Under the pieces are notes generated by a model. That model had not been told where the DNA came from. It made no database searches and was given only the letters and a program-made list of their open reading frames with translations. Of a stretch of 64,000 nt of DNA, positions 11,901 to 22,430 are shown piece after piece (the first letter of the stretch is position 1; every line of letters begins with the position of its first letter). Where the stretch lies: assembly GCF_020509005.1 (NCBI RefSeq), contig NC_063013.1:4836001-4900000 (forward strand), in the 5' to 3' direction. This stretch comes from Fulvia fulva (lineage: Eukaryota; Ascomycota; Dothideomycetes; Mycosphaerellales; Mycosphaerellaceae). The translations under genes were made by a program, and so were the position numbers.

Positions 11901-13954
11901 CCCCCTCTCTTCTAGGTACCTAGGTCCTTCGGGGTATTAAGGGCAATTACGTTGCTCGCTATTAAGTCGAGTACTTCGTCGGCTATAGGGTACGGCTATA
12001 TAAGGCTTTCCTAGGAAGGGTAGTATATATTAAAGTCTCCTACTACGATGTAGCACCCTTGTCTCTTAAGCGTACTGTCTAGGTGTCTATAGACCCCTAG
12101 GTCGCGGCTAGACCTCGAGGCTAGCGGTTATATATATAGGTTGTGTATCTAGGTGCTACCTACGTAGAGGGAGGTAATATCGCCCCCGCCTTCTTCGTCT
12201 ACGTAGTATACTACCTCCTAGTCGGATTCTAGTATGTCCTTACTAATATAGAAGTACGTACGGGGTCTGCCGTCGCCTCGTAGGTATGTCGTATAGCCTA
12301 GTAACTTGTAGGTCGTTAGTCTCTTATAGTACGGGTTAATCTATAGCTCCTAGATTATAAGGACGTAGTAGACGCGTAGGTCCGCCTCGTATAGGAAATA
12401 GTTCTAGACTATATCCTTGCTATAGTTGACGTTATACTAGATAATACTAAGCGTGTCGAGGCTAGTTATCGGCATCGACAATCATTTCCTCTATATCGTC
12501 CTATGTCCTACTACCCTATACGTCCTAGTCTACGCCTATTAGCTATATACTAAAGGGGAGCCGGGCCTAGTTAGATTCCCTCGCCGTAGCTAGTAGAGCA
12601 CGTAGCCTCCCGTACGCCCTAGGTTACGTATCCTTTATATCGTTCTCGGCCCTAGGGCGCTTATACCCGACCGCCGCTAGTTAGTTCCGGTATAGGCTAG
12701 CCTTACGGTCGCCGTAGAATCTTAGGGCGACGGTTCTATTTATAATTGCCTTGTTTTTCGCTAGTTTCCGCTATAGGCATTCCGTACTATACGATAGGTA
12801 GTACCCCGGACAGTTCGCGTACCGTCTCGTAGTCGATATATAGTCCCTAGACATATAGTCTCCTATATAGTTCGAGTAGGCCTACTTGTTTATATACGTA
12901 TAGGTTTGGTGTCTATACTATTAGCATTTGAAGCATTAGAGGACACGAAAGGATAAGGAGTGCTTTTCTACTATCTTAAGGCTATATTACTAGACTAGGC
13001 CTTGTTCTATCGCTAGATCCGCCGCTTTCGCGTCTTATAGCTATACTATTAGCGCCGAGGCCTTCTTGCCTTCTAGCCATTTCCTATAGAGCCAAGTCGC
13101 CTTCTAGATTAGAGAGTTAAGAGTGACCGGGTTGTCCTCTTAGAGAGCGCGTAGGTGACCCTAGTTAGTTAGGTCAAACTCCTTAGGTATATCGTGGACT
13201 AGGATCGTGAATTGTTTCGTTAAGACCTTCGCTAATACCGTAACCTTAGATGCCTACTATAGCTATACCTCTAGGTGCCTCCTAGTAGTAGTAGAGCTAG
13301 TATAGATCTATAGAGTGCCGTTAGACTATTAGTTCACTACGACCACCCCTAGTTAGTTAATTTGTTAGGCGAGCTCCTTGTTCGATAGCTTCGTAACTTC
13401 GGCCTAGTCTTCCTTTACTATAATACGGATCGTAACTACATCGTACGTTAGGCGGGGGCCTAGTATCGATACCGCGACCGATACCTAGCTAAAGGGGTGT
13501 TGATTCCGGGTGGCCTTACTAATCGCCTAGGACGTCGTCCTTATTTCTTATTGCCCTCGGTAATACGATAGTATAAGCGCCGTACGTAGCTAAGTAATTA
13601 TTACCTATAGAGACCGGTAAGGGAGCTGATCGTTAGTTTCTATACTTTTTACGTCCTCTATAAGTTGCTACTAGTTGTCTTAGGGCGGCTTCGCCTATAG
13701 GGCCGTAGGCGCCGTTAGTACCGTAGCCTAGGCTACTATTACCTAGGAGTTGCCTAATATAGCTAGGCACCTCCGCGGCGTTTAGAGCTAAAGAAATAGG
13801 GTGAAGAGAGCTTTAAGCTATCTAGATTGAATGAGGTAGAACTCCCTTAGTCCTAGGGGTAGTGGCCTGCTTTGTATATTGTTAGAATGGCCTTAATAAG
13901 AGCTTTTGAATGTGTCTTGTTTTAGCGTAGAGATCGATAGAAAGCTTTTTTCGT
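8980..13954 (-). mobile_element. LINE copy a (Tad-like non-LTR retrotransposon) inside Gypsy C
   Basis: It is flanked by a perfect 15 bp target duplication, CTAGGGACGTATATA, at 8965-8979 and 13955-13969. The 3' end is on the left and ends in a short GATA/ATCT tandem tail rather than poly-A. Minus-strand content matches copies b and c: an ORF1 with a Cys-rich zinc knuckle on the right, then an apurinic-type endonuclease, RT (FVDD block near 10400) and a C-terminal Cys/His region toward the left. Frames are full of TAG/TAA. The copy is about 4.98 kb and looks full length or nearly so. It separates the last codons of Gypsy C integrase. Confidence 0.88.
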
Positions 13955-13969
13955 CTAGGGACGTATATA

Positions 13970-14275
13970 CTTTAGACCCCTACGGATAGGATTCTAAGGC
14001 ATCTCGTCTATAGGAACAGGCCTATATTAGCCGTATATAAGGATCTAGCTGAATTCTAGTATCGGTATCTAGCTAGGAGACTTCTAGATAGGTCCGGTAT
14101 TTTAGAAGATAAGCTAGAACTTAAGGAAGTTCTAGGCACTAGTTAAGACACGAGTCTTAATCTAAAGGACCTTTTAACTATACCGGAGGCTAAGTAGTTA
14201 AAGAAACAAGTTGAACTCTAGACTACGAAAGAACGTGGCCAGCCTTACGTAGGAGCGCGAGGGTTCTTAGTAGGG
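13970..14275 (+). pseudogene. Gypsy C pol C-terminus, resumed after the LINE insertion
   Basis: The 15 bp duplication ends at 13969 and the gypsy frame continues from the segment that stopped at 8964 (DPRKLEPKYF..PYKIRKASFLGTY). It runs to about VGARGFLVGEEG. This is the polypeptide tail after the integrase core, with several RIP stop codons. The end is approximate. Confidence 0.6.
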
Positions 14276-14549
14276 GAGGAAGGTTAAAGAAGAGAAGCTA
14301 ACTTACTAGAGTAAGTTTAGCGAGACCTAAGAGTTACGAAGAATACTTAGAGGAAAAGAAGCGAGCAAAAGACTTTAGCTAAAGCACTTAGGTCTTAAAG
14401 GCGATCTTATTAGATTAAGTTAAGAAGAGTAGGCGAGGAGTAAGATTAGGTACATTCCCTACTACTCGAGAAGGACACTTAGGAAGATCGTTAGCCTCTA
14501 TAATAAGAAAGTCCTTAGGAAGCCATCCCTACCCTAGCTAAACCCGCTA

Positions 14550-14884
14550 AGGTCCCGTAGGAGATACCGGTTAGGGAGATTGAAGTGTTTAGCTCGACGC
14601 TCTATCCCTAGGCCGACGAAAAAGAGTTAGCCCTACCTTAGGGAATATTACTTAGATCAAGCGTAGCGGACGAAGTTATAGCCGAACCTAAAGCGGCTAA
14701 TAGCCTTTTAGATATAGATATACCGGACTTAGTAGACCCGGAGGTTAGACAAGCTGACCTATCGTAGTAGCTACTTTAAGAAGCCGAGGTAGTAGCTAAG
14801 ACCGCTCGCCTAAAGGGACTAAGGTAGCGGATAACAAAGAAGAAACTATAGGAGTAAGCCTAGTTACCGAAGCGGCGCTAAGGG
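14550..14884 (+). pseudogene. Extra sense coding frame after integrase in Gypsy C
   Basis: One plus-strand frame reads as protein-like sequence for about 110 codons, with only TAG/TAA interruptions at likely Gln sites. Visible pieces are REIEVFSSTLYP, VADEVIAEPKAANSLLDIDI and EAEVVAKTARLKGLR, ending in a Lys/Arg/Gln-rich stretch. The composition is acidic then basic, alanine- and leucine-rich, and suggests a helical or coiled-coil segment. It is not in the integrase frame and resembles no retroelement domain I know. It could be the tail of the polyprotein after a frameshift, or a separate small ORF. It converges on the antisense frame that ends at about 14890. Confidence 0.45.
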
Positions 14885-14889
14885 AGTTA

Positions 14890-16678
14890 GGTCGTAAGAA
14901 TTATTAATTAGGGTTATTAGTCTATAGTACTCTTAAGTTAGGCTACTCGGCTACCTATCGCTCGTATAAAATAAGAACGTAGTACTAAATTATAAAGTAG
15001 CCTCGGGCTTATTATTATCTAGGCTCTTAGAGCCTTACTTCTAACCTAGAAACCGGAAATTACTAGGTACTACCTCTAGATCCTCTCTATTATTATCCTC
15101 TATTATCGGTATAGGCGAACGAGCTAAGGAGCTAGATAGAACTATAGCCCCTCTCTACCTCTCGGTAATCGAGCCGAATCGTAAAGTACGTCTAGTCGCG
15201 ATTGACCGCCTAAACCGCTTAGCTACTAGAAGAACGGGAGGACTAGCTATACGACCGTAGACCGTAGGCGAGGTTACGACCGCCTCGCCCTTACCCTTAG
15301 AGTCTTCTAGGAGAGGCGTCTATACCCGAATCTCGCGGAGCTACCTAACGTAGTCGGAGGTATCGCTTAGACCCTCCTACGGCTCGTTACGGTCTAGGGT
15401 ATAGCGCGGCGACATCTACCGAGGGCCACGCCGAGTCCTAGGAGCCGACTTCTTCTTAGCTAAGGCCGCGGGCTTCTTACTAGTTAAAGACACGGGCTTC
15501 TTACTAGGAGGCTTCCTAGGCACCTTAGGTATACTATCGGACTTACTAGGCTTAGCTAGTAATACGAACAAGCCGTCGTCCTCCTTATCTAAGGTGTTCT
15601 CCTCCTAGCTAGGTCTATTCGTATTAGTCTCGGCGTTCTCGCGAATAAAGGCGCGGACGTAAGCCAAGTTAGCCTTTAACGCGGCCTTTAGGCGGCTAGC
15701 GGCGTCGCGGGTAGTATAAGGCTTACGACTGACCTAGAAGACTAGACTATATATAGCTAGGGTCGGGGCGTTAATCTAAGCTAGCTTACGATACTTAAAC
15801 CTAGTGTTCTAGAACTAACTAGACTCCGTGACCTAAGTAATATCGTAGGCCTAGGGAAGATTAGAGAAGTTAGCTACCTTACTAGGGGTAACTAGGCGCT
15901 TAGAGTCCTTTGACCGGGAAGACCGCTTAGTATAGCTAAACTTAGTACGAGACCGGCTACGGTCGTAGGTAGAGTACTTACTAGTCTAGAAACAATTAGT
16001 ATAGCCGCCGCGCTCGATAAAGGTAAAGTCGCCTATAGTATTAGGCTTAGGATCCTCCTAGTCGTATTTCTCTAGCTTGCTACTCGGTAGGCTAAGTTAC
16101 TAGTACTTAGTAAAGGTTCCTAGCGGACGCTCGGTATCGCCCTTAGAACGGTAGCTTTATACGTATCGCGTAGATCTAGAGCGGCCGCTATAGTAGCTAA
16201 AGACGATCGCCGCTAGCCTACTTTATACGGTATATAGTCTAAAAGCGATAGGCTACCTTAGAATACCGCCCTTAGGGACCTCTTCAAAGACGTCGAAGTC
16301 GGAGTCTAACGCGGCTACTAGCTTTAGAACGTCGCTAAACTAGAAGCGGCTATAGCGCGAAGGGAGTATATAAATTATCCTAAAGAATCTAGCTCCTCTA
16401 TCGATCCTTAGATACTAGCGCGCGACACGGGCTAACTATAGCGCGATCTAATCGTCTAGCTTAATAACGTTACGAGAGAACTAGACTTTAAACTAGAAGG
16501 CGTAGAGCCGAGTCTACTAACCGGCTAACTATCCGGTAGGTATATCCGGAAGGCGCGTCTTAGTACAAACGGGGAGCCGCGGGAAGTTATTAGATACGGC
16601 CGAAGTATAGGTGACGGTAAGGGCGTCTATCTAAGCTATTAACTCCTCGCCTTAAGGAGAGCGCGGGATGGGAGCTAT
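14890..16678 (-). pseudogene. Long antisense ORF of about 590 codons in Gypsy C, function unknown
   Basis: On the minus strand one frame stays protein-like from about 16678 to about 14890, broken only by TAG/TAA codons where CAG, CAA or TGG are expected and with no frameshift that I found. The likely start is an ATA at 16676-16678 (ATG before RIP), followed by APIPRSP. An N-terminal half of mixed composition contains VLKLVAALDSDFDVFEEVPK and GDFTFIERGGYTNCF. An Arg/Ser/Lys-rich stretch follows (DRSRSRTKFSYTKRSSRSKD). Next comes a probable helix (AASRLKAALKANLAYVRAF), then a Pro/Lys/Ser-rich low-complexity linker (KPPSKKPVSLTSKKPAALAK), and finally a tail around PIIEDNNREDLEVVPSNF. It may be a captured host gene, a gag-like or nucleic-acid-binding accessory protein, or a remnant of another element. 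I do not recognise it. Confidence 0.6.
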
Positions 16679-16750
16679 AGTAAGCTATAAGGAAGAAAGG
16701 AGTCTAAAACACGTTAGTATTACTACGTTAACGCCGATACCGCGGCGCGG

Positions 16751-16760
16751 CTTATATACC
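16751..16760 (-). promoter_or_regulatory. TATA-like box upstream of the antisense ORF
   Basis: The minus strand reads GGTATATAAG about 75 bp upstream of the inferred start at 16678, next to a GC-rich patch. Position and sequence suit a core promoter for the antisense ORF. In a TA-enriched RIP region such a match can also arise by chance. Confidence 0.3.
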
Positions 16761-17215
16761 TTAATCTAATTAAGAATAAGTTAGCTAAGGCTAAAGAAGG
16801 TTAAGGAAGAAGCTACCGAAGGGCAAAGAGGTTGTTAAAGACTTAGTAAGCTTAAAGGTTGATGTTCGTAGTTAGATTGATTTAGAGTAAGAGCGTACTT
16901 TTATACTTACGTTCTATACGAGCTACCTAATACTACGAGCTTCTAACGATATAGGAAGGCGGGTACACGCGTAGGAAGCTCGCGGCGAGGTCATCTAACG
17001 GGGTCAGTGAGCTCGTAGTAAGCTTAGGTAGTAGAGTTAAGCCGCGTAAGGTAGTTATATATACGGAGTAAAGTAAGCTAAAGGGTCGTAGGCTAGGAAG
17101 CTACGACGAAGGAAGCTAAAGCTTTAGGATCTCTTTTTTATCGATTCAAGTATATAGGCGATTAGGCTGGCCGCCTTAGGCTAATATAGGTGTGTTAGGG
17201 TCTAGTAGGGGAGGA

Positions 17216-17325
17216 TATAACGTTCTTATCTAAACATACCGCCGGCTTAGCGCTTAGCTTTATATTTAGAGTTTTCTTAGGTAGCTTTCCTATATCTAAG
17301 ATTTACACTCGCTAAAGTTCTTATA
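17216..17325 (+). repeat. 3' LTR of Gypsy C
   Basis: Direct repeat of 4113-4222, starting TATAACGTTCTTATC and ending GTTCTTATA. It is preceded by the purine tract AGTAGGGGAGGA and followed by the GGGA target duplication. Confidence 0.85.
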
Positions 17326-18815
17326 GGGATGAGCTGCATAAGTCACGTGACTCTTAGGCGGAAAAACCTTTTCTAGTCTTCTTTACTTTAGAGGTATAAG
17401 ACTAGGCCTAGTTCTTCTAGAGTAATAGTATGTTAGAGCTAAGTTTCTTTACTATTTTCTTAAGTTCTTCTATAGAGGACTTCTCTCTTAGTGTCCTCCT
17501 TGAAGTGGGTAGTAGAGTTCTCTTCTTCTTAATATATATTATATTCTAGGAAGATAGTAGTTAGGAATAAGATCTAAGGACCTTTCTTGCCTTAGGTAGA
17601 CTAGGGCAGTCCTTAATTAGATAATCCTTCTTATAGAGAAGGTAGGAGAGTAGTCTTACTAGACCTAAGGGCTTGACCTAGGTGGCTACTATACTATACT
17701 TAGCCCTAGAGGGATCTAACCTAGCTTCTTAAGCTTTAAGGATCTTTAAGGTCCTTTTATAATCTATCTTTAGCTGAGCTATAATAGTATCCCTAGCTAT
17801 ATAGTAGTTAGGTAGCAGTGAGCTTAAGAGCTAGGTCATCCTTACATTAGCTTTCCTATAATACTAACCCTCTAGGTCAACATTAGTAATCCTTTTTCTA
17901 AGAGAAACTAGGTGTGTCTATACAGATTTAATTGTGAACTCTTTACTTATCTTAAAGGTCACAAATTGCTTTATAAGCTTATATGTATAGGTAAGTAGTA
18001 CCACCTAGCTATACTTGTTCTAGAGATATACCTACTTCTTAGTAGATCTTCTAGATTTATATAAGCCCTTAAGCTCAATTTCATCTTCTTCTATAATCCT
18101 ACTAAGGATACTAAAGTTATATACTATATTATGTCTTGTCTATATTAGCGTATTAAGGATCTCTTTAGGTATAGCCACTTCTTAGAGTTTTAGAGTCTTG
18201 CCCTTAATATTGTTAAAAGACACTTCTATTAGGTTATTAATTACAAAGAATGCTAATTAGCTCTCTATCTTATATCTCTAAAGGTTGAACTATCTCTTCT
18301 AATTATCCCTCCTAAGAATTAGGATTTTGCATCCCTTCTCCTCTATCTTCTCTTAGTATAAATCTATAATAGATTAGATATAATGAAACAAGGTATGTAT
18401 GTTCCAAAGTAGTGGCTTAGATCCTACTAAGGCTTCTAGTATAGAATAGGAAAGTTCGTAGGTATAGATACTAAGGCCTACTTAGTAAAGTAAAGAAGGA
18501 GCGGTATAAGGTCTCGGGGCTAGGACATAGGTCTGTCTCTCCTAGTAGAGCTTCAAATGACTTACTTGAAGTCCTTCCTAATAGTATCTCGATGTAGTTC
18601 TACCTATAGAGTATCTTTAAGGTATTGGCTTTAAGTAAGCCGTATAGAGTCCTTGTCTAGGTTACCTATTACTTAGTATCAAACTAAGCTCCTTGATAGG
18701 ATAGACGGGGTAGACTTCTGATTCCCAGATGTTTTCTACTACGATAGTAAGGGATATAAGTAACCTATACTAATATAGGTTGCTCTTATTCCTATATAAA
18801 CCCGGGCTTATAACC
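17326..18815 (-). mobile_element. Copia B, 5' part (gag and protease region), RIP-degraded
   Basis: This stretch continues Copia B on the other side of Gypsy C and leads into an LTR at 18816. Just inside the LTR the minus strand reads GGTTATAAGCCCGGGTTTA, the primer-binding-site position. The same block follows the 5' LTR of Copia E (GGTATAAGCCCGGGTTTGC), which confirms the orientation and relatedness of B and E. No individual gag domain can be named because of dense stops. Confidence 0.65.
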
Positions 18816-19030
18816 TGTTAAACAGGTACGGGTAGATAGTAGCGGAGTGGAGTAAGAGATCAATCTTTAACTAAGTAATAGCACGAGCATATAGTAATAT
18901 ATTAGAAACTAATATATTAATTATGTTAGATATCTATCTAAGCTAAAGGAGAGAGAAGGTATCTCCCTATAAGCTGAGTTATCGTAGATACCTTAGGCTA
19001 CTAGATCACTTCCTAATTATTAACTCCCTT
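18816..19030 (-). repeat. 5' LTR of Copia B (outer end approximate)
   Basis: In plus orientation it starts TGTTAAACAGGTACG, the mirror of the Copia A LTR end, directly beside the inferred primer-binding site. The outer end was not found; about 19030 is where the LINE ORF1 frame begins. Length is then about 215 bp, like the 218 bp LTR of Copia A. Confidence 0.55.
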
Positions 19031-19039
19031 TAAGATGCT

Positions 19040-20060
19040 ATATCTTTATAACGTTCGTAGTTCTAGTATAGTCCTTTGTCTAGGACTAGGTTTGCTTGTT
19101 CCGTATTTACTATCTAGACAATTAACGAGGAGTATGTCTTTATTAGTTCGACGCTTCTATATAGCTAGACGGCCTTAGAAAAGCGTACTCCTAGAGATGT
19201 GCTCTAGTTCTATATTTATAGCTAGGGGAGGTCGTTTTCGACCTTAAAGGTTCTAGGGACCCCGTAGGCTATTACTATAAATTGTTAGTAGGAGACCTTC
19301 GCTAACTTTACTACTTTAGTTATCTATTCCTTATACGTCTCGAGTCTTTGTCGGTCTGTCTCCTATACGGTAAAAAGCCTTACTACCCCCCTTAGCTCTA
19401 CCTTCGCTCCTACGATCTCCTTCCGGCCGATTCTATCTACGAGCTCCTTACTTATAAGGCCCTCGAGTTCCCTTTTCTTCTCCGGGTCTATAACGTAGAC
19501 TCGGATCGCTTTGTTAGTCCTCTAGGGCTAGGCCGGGTAGTGTCCCGCGGCGATTATAGCCTACGTAGGGTTCTTCTATTATATTGCGTACTATATAGTC
19601 TAGTAGATCGTTCTTAGGGTCTAGTATTCGAGTGCCTTAAGTGTACTAAGGAGCTACGCGATTATATTTTTATATACTCGGGCTAGATATTCGTCTTCGT
19701 CTAGTATTACCTAGGCTTCTTTATATAATTCTATCTACGCGGAGGGGCCGGGGGCGGTAGGGTTCGTTATGCTTTTCCTAGGCCCTTCGCTTATTATCGT
19801 TAGCCGTTGTCTTACTATTACTAGGTTAGTTATTAGCTTAGCTATTAATAGGTTAGTTGCTACTAGCTAGGTTCCTATATCGTATCCCCGTTTATAGAGA
19901 TTTAGGTATCCCTCGCGAGCTACCTAATACTCGCGAGTTAGGCTTAGGATCTAGTCTCTATATCGCTATACTTTAGCTACGGCTAAGGTTAGAAGTTGTC
20001 TAAATAGGCAATTCACCTCCGCGGCTCCGTAATTTTAGGGTCCTATTAGATAGGAGGTAG
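19040..20060 (-). pseudogene. LINE ORF1 fragment (Tad-like), truncated
   Basis: The minus strand carries a protein-like frame with IRVYVIDPEKKRELEGL, ETDRQRLETYKE and LAKVSYQQFIVIAYGVPRTF, ending near NLVLDKGLY. Related blocks occur in ORF1 of LINE copies a-c (for example LAIEQGL in copy c), but the sequence is clearly different, so this is a second LINE family. ORF1 products of such elements are RNA-binding chaperones. The zinc knuckle and ORF2 are missing because the piece stops at Copia B. RIP stops are present. Confidence 0.55.
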
Positions 20061-21838
20061 ATTCCTATTTTCTAGTCGCTTTCCGTAGTAATTACGCGGC
20101 CGCTAGTATAGGCGCGCTACTCTTGTTCTTATTAGGTAATAGCCTTAATAGGCGCTTTCGAATAGTACGTTATACGAGGCTCTTAGCTACTAAGGTATAT
20201 CTTATCGTTACTAAGATTACGTTATATATACTAAAGCCCTTACGATTACTAACCGTACGGGTAAGGGATGCTATATAACCCTAGTAAAGGAGATAACGGC
20301 CGAATATATTGCCGAGGTCTTTGTCCGGGACTACTACCGCTTATGTAGTGCCCCTCTATCTATCGTTATAGATCGAGGTAGTTAGTAGCTATTAGCTTTT
20401 TAGTAACGCTTCTACGAACTAGTAGGGATAGTCTATAAGTTGTCTATAGCCTTCTATCCTAAGACCGATAGACAGTCTAAGAATACGAATAAGGAGATAG
20501 AGAAGTACCTCCGTGTCTTTATCGACTACGTATAAGGAGATTAGGTATAGTAGCTTCCGCTAGCGGAATTCGTAAAGAACAACTATATTATAGAAGTAAT
20601 AGGTATGTCGCTATTCTTTACCGAACGAGGTCGTAATCCTCGTACTAGTAACTTTAATAGAGATAGCCTCCCTAAGCGTCTAATACCTACTAAGTAACGC
20701 CTATCCGCCGAAAAGGTAGAGCGTTTTACTTAATAGATAAAGGACTTCCGTACGTACCTATACGAATACTTACGTTACGGTCAAGCCCTATAAGTAGATA
20801 ACGCTAATATATACCGTACTATACTACCGCGATATAGCCTAGGCGACCGTGTCTATATTAATCCTAAGAACTAGAAGTCATTACGCCTAGCTAAGAAGCT
20901 TAATATTAAATAGTTTAGACCGGTAATAATAACTACCGCGCTCGGGAAGAATGTATATAATATTGCCCTACTAGAGACGATCCGCGTATATAACTCCTTC
21001 TATTTAAATCTTCTCCGACCGGTAGATCTAGAAGATAACGTACGACCGCTACCGATCGAGGTTACTAATAAAACTAGTAATATGTTTAAGACTAAGGAGG
21101 TTAAACGCGTCCTAGATTCTAAGCCGAAGGGCAGAGGCATTACTATACTAGTAAAATAGAAGGGCTATTTAGATAGTAAGTCTACCTAGGAGCCCGCGAG
21201 CGTAGTATATAAGGATATACCGAAGGTAGTTATAGACTTTAAGTATAACAACCTAACTAAGTCTATACCGATCAACTTTTATCCGCTAGAAGATTAGATT
21301 CCGAATAAGACCTTAGTCGATATAAGGCCGGACGCGAACGTAATAGATCTAGTACCTTAGTTAACTATAATAGTATAGCCTCTACGTAAAGGTAATAGCC
21401 CTATAGCTCTAGCTAAGGATAACTATACGCCTAATGCTAATAATAGCTATATTAAAAGGGTTTTAGTACCTACCTCTAGTAAGTTATTAGAGCTAATAGA
21501 CGAAACGAACGATATAGAGGATAATAAAGCTTTCGCGTTTACGCTAAGGGAGATTTAAGGACATATACTTCGAGACGAAGGTGTTTTAGAGGGGGGTAGT
21601 GTTACGGCCGCTCCGTAAGTAAAGGATTCGAATCTGACCACGTGACCCCGGGTTACGTAGCCCGGACGACTAAGCTCGGCCCGATACCGACGCCTAATAC
21701 CTCGGCCTTTAAGTATAGGCCTTATTCTTAGACTCTCTTCTCTCTTTAGCTATCGACTTCGTTAATACTATACCCTTATACTCTCGTACTATAGTCTCGT
21801 AATAATTACCTTATTCTCGCGAGACGATATTACGTATA
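20060..21838 (+). mobile_element. Gypsy D: 3' part of a chromodomain gypsy element
   Basis: Plus-strand frames give an integrase core around 20250-20620 (blocks LSIVIDRGS, FYPKTDRQSKNTNKEIEKYL). A C-terminal integrase domain follows (SLGDRVYIN, RPVDLEDNVRPLPIE). A chromodomain lies near 21100-21240 (RVLDSKPKGRGITILV, then EPASVV). After it come a purine tract (AGAGGGGGGTAG, 21588-21599) and an LTR. Integrase plus chromodomain marks a chromovirus, a group that targets heterochromatin. The RT half is absent; the left border is not defined and 20060 is a guess. Trp and Gln codons are often TAG. Confidence 0.75.
21600..21838 (+). repeat. 3' LTR of Gypsy D (right end approximate)
   Basis: It begins TGTTACGGCCGCTCC immediately after the polypurine tract and runs to about GATATTACGTA. 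The partner LTR is absent, so the exact end cannot be fixed. It is GC-richer and less mutated than its surroundings at the left end. Confidence 0.6.
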
Positions 21839-22024
21839 GCCGCTTGAAAAGAGGTGACTTAGTTTTGTCTTTAAGGTGTATTTTATAGTCTTTACTAGGG
21901 CGGTAAGGTAGGATCTTCGATATATTCTAACGGTTAAAATAGTCCTCGAAATCGTATAGTTCCTAGGGTAAGTAGACCTTAGTATCTTAGTCCTTATCTT
22001 TGCCTTTTATAAATCTATCGAAGT
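21839..22024 (-). mobile_element. Left-hand remnant of Gypsy G beside Copia E
   Basis: This 186 bp lies between the Gypsy D LTR and Copia E. GAAGT at its right end (22020-22024) is repeated at 27566-27570, so it was contiguous with 27571 onward before Copia E inserted, which assigns it to Gypsy G. A minus-strand frame can be followed but carries no motif I recognise. Confidence 0.5.
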
Positions 22025-22430
22025 TATTAAATAGGTATAGTATATATATACGGAAGTTAGGACACGTAATAGGGAAGGAAGAAGGACTAATATAGTATAT
22101 AAAGGTATATAGTAGAATAGTGTTTAGTACTAAAGGTGTCTCTACTATCGGTATAGAGACTACGTCTCTTATACCTATATAGAGGGATATTGCTCTAGTC
22201 CTAGTTCTATTTTACTACGCCTTATTAGTTTCACCTATATCTTATCCTATAACGGTAGTTCCTCCGACAGTCTCGTACTAACTAGCTAAGCAACTTTAGG
22301 TCCTCTAAGTCGCTCCTACTATTCGTACGGTGTCTCGGTAGTATTGCCGTACTATTGTCTCGACTAGCTTAGTGTACACTAAGTTAGTCTTAGTACCGTA
22401 CGACATACCTACTAACCTATATTCGTAACA
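22025..22430 (-). repeat. 3' LTR of Copia E
   Basis: In minus orientation it starts TGTTACGAATATAGG and ends CCTATTTAATA. It is a direct repeat of 27158-27565 with few differences, mostly transitions. The purine tract AGTAGGAG lies just inside. Confidence 0.92.

Larger units (their letters stand above)
4113..17325 (+). mobile_element. Gypsy C: complete Ty3/gypsy element, split by a LINE
   Basis: The two ends carry near-identical 110 bp LTRs in direct orientation, flanked by GGGA at 4109-4112 and 17326-17329 (a 4-5 bp target duplication). A purine tract (AGTAGGGGAGGA) precedes the right LTR, so the element reads on the plus strand. Order inside: gag with a zinc knuckle, protease region, RT, RNase H, integrase, then two extra coding frames before the 3' LTR. 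RT before integrase places it in Ty3/gypsy. LINE copy a interrupts it at 8980-13954. Without that insert the element is about 8.2 kb, long for a fungal gypsy, and the excess lies after integrase. The whole body carries dense TAG/TAA codons from RIP. Confidence 0.88.
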
